Assembly: GCA_015680685.1 (NCBI GenBank)
Contig: MNCI01004594.1
Span: 106,674-170,673, forward strand
Source of the DNA: Gnetum montanum
Taxonomy: Eukaryota; Streptophyta; Gnetopsida; Gnetales; Gnetaceae
Length of the DNA: 64,000 nucleotides
Direction: 5' to 3'
Below the pieces are notes generated by a model that worked only from the letters and a program-made list of their open reading frames with translations, had not been told where the DNA came from and made no database searches. The translations under genes and the position numbers were made by a program. Below, piece after piece: positions 58,666 to 64,000 of the stretch. Position 1 is the stretch's first letter. Every line of letters starts with the position of its first letter.

Positions 58666-59486
58666 TTAGATTCCCACAGCATCATAATCTCTCTCGAGAC
58701 GCAAAGCCTGAACACAAATGCAGACACAGATGCAAACGCAGCCATAGCCACAGCCATAGCTGTGGTCATTAGCTAAGTCTTGTCGAAGTTAGCCACGTCC
58801 AATGTCTTCTATGGCATAATTCGAACTTCTAGCTACATTCTGACGACTTTGGGGGCATTTTTCTACATTGGATTCCTACAATAATTATCTGAAACTGTAG
58901 CAAGTGGGTGGGGTGGTTGCGGGTTGTCTTGGGTCCATGTTAGCCATGGTTGGATGGTCTCCTTGGTCCACTATTGCATGGATTACGCTGACTATTGTTG
59001 CGCTGTCCTCCAATATGGATCTGCGTTGCTCAAAACCATCGCACCCTAGGAAATCGCTGTGTCTTACTACATGCCCTACAAGAGGGCCCAAACATGCTAA
59101 ACCACTATAGCCTACAAAACCACGATTGCCTGTCGAATCGTGACCACTGGAAGATCTGTGGCCATGACTTGAGGAAGCTGCAGATCTGCAGCCACAACCG
59201 TGTTCATGATCCAAGAAACCTTGCAAAAGATCAAAATCCCCTGTGCCGTGGTGTTCTTGCTTGCGATAAAAACCAAAAAAAATGATGATCTTTAACTAGA
59301 TCTGTAAAAATAGACCTGGGATCTGCAAAAATTCCATGATATAAAATTACAATTCTAGGATCTGCAGGTAGGGACAGACCTGTTCCAAGCTCAAGATCCA
59401 GAAAATTTATTTGGGGCTATGGCTGGGTGTATTTGTGTTGCTGCTGTGAAGAGGCTGGGTTTGTTTCATGGGTAGGCATGTCACAA

Positions 59487-60568
59487 TGGAGGATTCATCA
59501 GGTTCTGCTCTTCCTTAGGGAAGTTCTTCTACCTCACCTCCAATTGATTTCCTTTTACCTGATGATATTTTTGAAGTAGTTTCTAAAGATTTCACAACTT
59601 GCTTTATTTTTTTTCAAATTGTGGGGTTCTTACCAAGGTCCCCAAGCATAAACATTCAAGTTCAAAACCTCCTTCAGCCCTAGGGCATCCAGGTTTCTCA
59701 TGCTCGATACTACGCTCAAAATTTTATTTTAGTAGAACTATCTGATGCCTCTGAGGTTGAGAAGGCTCTCTCTTTAAACATTTTTCCAACATGGAATGCA
59801 ACTTTAATAGCACGTGCTTGGAGATTTTACTTTAATGTCAACAACCCAGCTTTTAATATAATTCCTTGTTACGTGGAATTGCCCAATCTTCCACTTATTT
59901 TCTCATTTGTGGAGAGGGACATTGTGAGCACCCTAGGTCCTATTATTTCTAAGCATTGTATGATGATTAATGGAACTCAAATTCACTGTTATTGTATTGA
60001 AATGGACATCACTCTTTAGAAGACCTCATTAACCCTTGCTGCTGGTGGAAAACTCTTCACCCAAAAAGTGGACTATTTTTACCTCCCAAACTCATGTAGC
60101 TATTTTCATAGGGCCGAGCATCATATATCAGAGTGCCCCATCCTAGCCAAGAAAAAATAACCTATAGCATCTCAGAAAACCCATTCCCCAGTCACACCAT
60201 TATGCCCATCCTCAGTATCCTTTAAATTCAACTCTCCTTCAATAGCTCCACAATCTAACTCTCAGTCTAGTCCCTCCAAGCCACAAAAACATCAATCAAG
60301 TACTCACACCTCCACTCACGTCATCCCCTATAAGGCGGTCATGGACTCAATCTCAGTGGATGAGTTCGTGGTGAGTAGTGAAAGGAAATGAGTCAAATCT
60401 TCCTTTAGTTCTACTCCTCCCTCAAGCTCCTCTCCACTGAACACTTCCATGGCCCCTGTCTCCACCAAAAACTCCTTTTCCCTCCTATCAGGAACATTGG
60501 AAGTTGATATTTTGACTTCCGAACCTTCCATTGACCTCTCACCTAAACTACCCCTTGTTTCTCCATGA
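59487..60568 (+). pseudogene. LINE ORF1 (nucleic-acid-binding protein)
   Basis: The ATG at 59,487 (MEDSSGSALP) is followed by a one-base frame change near 59,517; from 59,522 to the stop TGA at 60,566-60,568 one frame is kept. The region 59,720-60,010 resembles the DUF4283 domain of plant LINE ORF1 (VEKALSLNIFPTWNATLI, CYVELPNLPL, LGPIIS). A knuckle at 60,095-60,136 reads CSYFHRAEHHISEC with Phe for the second Cys. A Ser/Pro-rich tail follows. In-frame stops at 59,681, near 60,015 and near 60,160 replace Trp or Gln. It would bind LINE RNA. Confidence 0.7.
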
Positions 60569-63500
60569 ACCTCCTTTCATGGAATGTTCGAGGCCTTACT
60601 GGTAGGCTTCGATGGAAGTGAGCAGGAAAATTTATTTCTAGTCTTAATATAGCCTTTGATTTCATTCTCCTTCAAGAAATTAAGGTGTCAGACGACCCTT
60701 TATCCTTTTTTACCCATTGGTTTCTTCCTCACTCTTCAATCCTAGTAACATCCCATGCGAGTGGGAAAGGAGGTGTGACAATTCTCCTTTTGCCCTACTA
60801 TAAAACTAAAATCCTTCAAAGTGGTTTTGATTCTGGGCATAGAGGTTCCTAGGCCACCTTTTCTTCCTCGCATGTCCCATTCAGTATGTGCTTGATTTAT
60901 GCCTCAAATGACTCCATAGAACAGGCTCTCCTTTGATAAGAACTTGAAAATTCTCTTCCCCTAGTGCCTTAGATCTTCGGAGGAGATTTTAATATGGTTG
61001 AATTCCCTCAGGATAAGCTCAGAGGGGTGTTTTTTTAATTGCCCAATCGTGAGTTTCAAATTTGGTCTACCTTCAAGAAAAGGTTTTATCTTTTTGATAG
61101 GGTAGACACCTCTGCAGGCATTCCCCTCCATAGACTTACTTGGAGAAATCTCCATCTTGGGTAGGCTCGCATCTGTAGTAGGTTAGATAGGTTCTATTTC
61201 TCCACCCTTTCCTTCTAGCAAGCCTTCTCCACTACTACAGTTCATCACCATGCCACCTTATCAGACCATATTTCTATCTCCATCTCCATCAAGATTCATG
61301 GTAGCCCTCACCAACGAAAATTCCATCTTTTTCAACTTCACAACAATTTTTTTTCTTCTCCTGCAACCCAACTTCTTCTTTCCAACCTTTGGAATGCCAA
61401 ACCTAGGCCCCTAACTCAGGTGGGTTGGATTAGCTGGTGGCATCGGATGTCATGTTGAGTGTGGAAATTTTCTCATTTGTATGGTAAGGCAGTGACTACT
61501 CGAACTAGATAAGAATACAACAATATTCATCTCATTATTAAACATCTCACTAATAGACTACCTCAAGATCCCTTCAATACTCTAGTTCATGAGGGGCTAG
61601 CTAGAGCAAAATTAGCCTTTCAACATTGGGATGTGTACCGAGCACAAAGTGCCCTAACTAAAAGTCAGCTCACTTGGTTAAATATTCAAGATGAACACTG
61701 TAAAGAAATTTTCAAGTATCTCAATTCTGCTTCCCCTTTGCATTCTATAGACAAATCCTCTAGCGATGGTACCACAATTACTGGCCACAACAGTATCCTC
61801 TCTTTTCTAAAGAATCACTATGAAACCCTTTTTGCAGCAACCCCAATGGACATCTCTTCATTCAAGGCTACCACCCCCAATTATCCTCGCCTTATCAACT
61901 CCACTATGCTTCAAAGTCTTGATGTTGATATCACTCTAGTGGAGCTACAAGTGGCTTGTTCTAAATTAAGTTGGGGAAAGGCTCCTGGTTATGATGGTTT
62001 CCCTGTAGAATTTTTTCAAAATCATTGGGATTTGGTGGGGAATGATCTGCTGTAGGTCATTAACAAGGCTATCTTAACTGGTTCCCTTAGGCCCAATCTA
62101 AATCAAGGGGTAATTCGTCTCCTCCCCAAGTCTAGAGATCTTGCCGATATCTCCAATTAGCATCCCATAAATCTCCTCAATGTAGTGTATAAAATTTGGG
62201 CTAAGTGCCTAGCCTTACGCCTGAAAAAAATCTTGGCTAGATCATATCTCCCCAACAAACATGAATTTTTCCTGGTAGATTTATTTTAGACATTGTGGTT
62301 GCAGCATGGGAAGGTCTCAAGTGGGCCGAGGATGATGGACAAGATATACTCCTAGTGAAACTTGATTATGCCAAGGCTTATGACAACATAAAATGGGATT
62401 TTATCTTGCAGACCATGATCAAACTTGGTTTTGGACCTAAGTTCCTACATATGGTGAAATGCTTATTCTTAGATGCTACTGCAAGAATAGCCACTTCCTT
62501 TAACATTACCTCTTCCTTTCCAATACATAGGTCAGTGTGACAAGGTTGTCCCCTTGCCCCCTATCTCTTTATCATTGTCGCAAACTTTCTTTGTCATCAA
62601 ATTAACTTGGACATTCAAACAAAAGTTCTCACTGGGGTTTGCCTATCTTCCTCACAACAATAGCTCCTCAATATGCACTTCACTAATGACTCTTTCTTTC
62701 TAGTTCAAAACATAGCCGCCAATTTGCATCGCTTCTTATCAAGGGTGGAGCAATATTGTACACTCTCATGTTCCACTATAAATTGGAATAAATCCTTTGT
62801 TTATAGCTTTTCAGGTAATTACAACCATGTGACCAAATATAAATGGAAGCAGCTCTAGGATCAAGACATTGTTAAGATTCTGGGGATCCCTTTCCGTTTT
62901 AGAGGTTCAACCTCTACTTTGTGCGAGCAGGTGATTTTTTGGATTCAAAAGAAACTTGATAAATTGAAGACTAAACTCCTCACACTTGCAGGTAAATACC
63001 TTGTTTATAAGTCCATATGTGTGTCCACCCATGTGTATTACTCTTCATGTTGGGGCCCCTCCCAAGCTGCCTACCAGAATCTTGAATGGTTACTTTGCGA
63101 CTTTATGTGGTCCTCCAAATATTCTCAGAAAGGATTTCATCGAGTCTCTTGGAATATTTTTACTCTCCCCAAGAATAAAGGCAGCTTAGGTATTTTGAAC
63201 TCCTATAAGTAGGAAATTACCCTAGTTGCTAAGTGGTTGGTTCAACATTTAGATGCCTCAGACATCATTGGGACCCTCCTCCAATTAAGGCTTCATCAAG
63301 AATTTCCTAAAAACAAGCCCTTCTAAAAAGGAATCCATTTTGTCAATTGGATCTTTCCCCCCCTCACTATCATTCTTCCAGGTTCTCATGTTTTCAAAAG
63401 TATTTGGAGGGCTTGGCAAATTCTACACAGTTACATTGACTAGACTAATGTTAAGATCAACCCTACTATCCTCTCTAGATTGTGTCCATGGTGGTTACCT

Positions 63501-64000
63501 CTGTCGCCTGCCCCCCTTGCCCTCACAATGGCTAAGGTGGCTACCTCGTGGTATCAGAACGGTGTCATATCCTTGACTTTTCTTAGGTTGGCTAGCCATT
63601 AGATTTCAAAGGTCGAGTTTAGCAATTTTTATGGGGAGTCAGATGCAAAGAACCAGTGCCTAGTCCATATTTACTCCTTTCTCCATGATCATTGGCACAT
63701 TGATGTTATAGTGCAAAGCCCTTTTCAAGGCCTTCAATGGCTTAATGGGGTTAAAATATTACCCTACCGGCCATCTATCCCCTTTCATCGTATGCATGAC
63801 CCATCTGAGGTCATTCAATGCTGCAATAAGCATTGGCACAAACATGAGTCAGTATCATTTTGGATCCCTATCTTCCAAAATATTTGGAACCTTCCAACCC
63901 TTCCCAAAATTAAAAAGTTCCTCTGGTGTCTCCTCCACCATGGTCTACCTATTGGTAAATGGTTAGAATATCTAGGAATTCCCAATCCCAATTTCCCTCT
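60565..64000 (+). pseudogene. LINE ORF2 (endonuclease and reverse transcriptase), 3' truncated by window
   Basis: Starts MNLLSWNVRGLTG at 60,565, the N-terminus of the APE-type endonuclease. Then come ILLQEIKVSDD near 60,670, GGDFNMVEFPQDKLRG near 60,980 and TLSDHISISI near 61,260, the three endonuclease landmarks. RT follows: LSWGKAPGYDGFPVEFF near 61,965, IRLLPKS near 62,115, HPINLLNVVYKIWAK, LVKLDYAKAYDNIKWDF near 62,355, QGCPLAPYLF near 62,540, and FTNDSFFLV near 62,680, where F/YADD became FTND. The thumb (IQKKLDKLKTKLLTLAGK) and the IWNLPTLPKIKKFLWCLLHH block near 63,880 continue to the edge. One frame holds from 60,565 to at least 62,055, with a shift near 62,285. Confidence 0.85.

Larger units (their letters stand above)
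58666..64000 (+). mobile_element. L1-type LINE inserted in the CV1 LTR, 3' end outside
   Basis: Order: a 5' untranslated part (58,666-about 59,486, more GC-rich, with ACAGATGCAAACGCAGCC-like repeats), ORF1, ORF2 with endonuclease, reverse transcriptase and zf-RVT-like end, then the window edge. There are no LTRs. The boundary on the left is where the CV1 LTR similarity ends. Reverse transcription would have been primed at the nicked target site. Confidence 0.85.

Noticed and set aside
58885-59226. 113-codon minus-strand ORF in the LINE 5' region
   Set aside because: Rich in Gly/His/Ser from a locally GC-rich repeat, no known motif, and opposite to the LINE.
1-64000. CRISPR arrays, bacterial operons or ribosome binding sites
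   Set aside because: Spliced gene, plant retrotransposons and AT-rich non-coding DNA show a plant nuclear genome; no regularly spaced repeats of CRISPR type are present.

Overview
This window looks like nuclear DNA from a seed plant. It holds one intact plant gene with six exons, surrounded by old, stop-riddled retrotransposons nested in one another. AT-rich flanks, very decayed Athila-like and Tekay-like Ty3/gypsy elements, a degenerate TTTAGGG tract and low gene density fit a large gymnosperm (conifer-like) genome. That last step is inference; no sequence here names the species.

Layout. Positions 1-13,716 hold three minus-strand copies of one Athila-like Ty3/gypsy family: GyA1 (1-2,315), inserted in the protease-RT linker of GyA2 (2,316-about 6,400), then GyA3 (about 6,846-13,716). 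An unrecognised zinc-knuckle ORF remnant follows at 14,540-15,362. The longest copy, GyA4, is on the plus strand at 15,368-28,531: both LTRs, PBS, gag, protease, RT, RNase H, integrase, a third downstream ORF and a polypurine tract. Positions 28,532-31,080 are AT-rich with a CT microsatellite and a fold-back.

The gene island is at about 31.1-36.1 kb. It carries a complete SWEET sugar transporter gene (33,751-35,230, six exons, 259 aa), the only gene here I consider functional. Next comes a plus-strand non-coding LTR array (LTR-internal-LTR-internal-LTR, 36,133-40,678) flanked by the direct repeat GAAGT.

From 41,109 to the right edge is a three-deep nest. GyA5 is a minus-strand Athila-like copy that has lost the protease and the third ORF. 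Its 5' LTR is interrupted at 49,404 by a minus-strand chromovirus (CV1, Tekay/Del type, initiator-Met PBS, chromodomain). CV1's right LTR is in turn broken near 58,665 by a plus-strand L1-type LINE that runs off the window.

How the parts work together. The Athila-like and CV1 proteins would have formed particles (gag), processed polyprotein (protease), copied RNA (RT/RNase H) and integrated it (integrase). All copies seen are now broken by stops, mostly at Trp or Gln codons. The most unusual signals are a U3-like palindrome plus TATA box placed before the third ORF of GyA4, the tandem LTR array with its preserved target duplication, and an ATGA overlap joining ORF1 and ORF2 of the LINE. A single N at 47,171 sits between two identical 45-base copies and looks like an assembly join.
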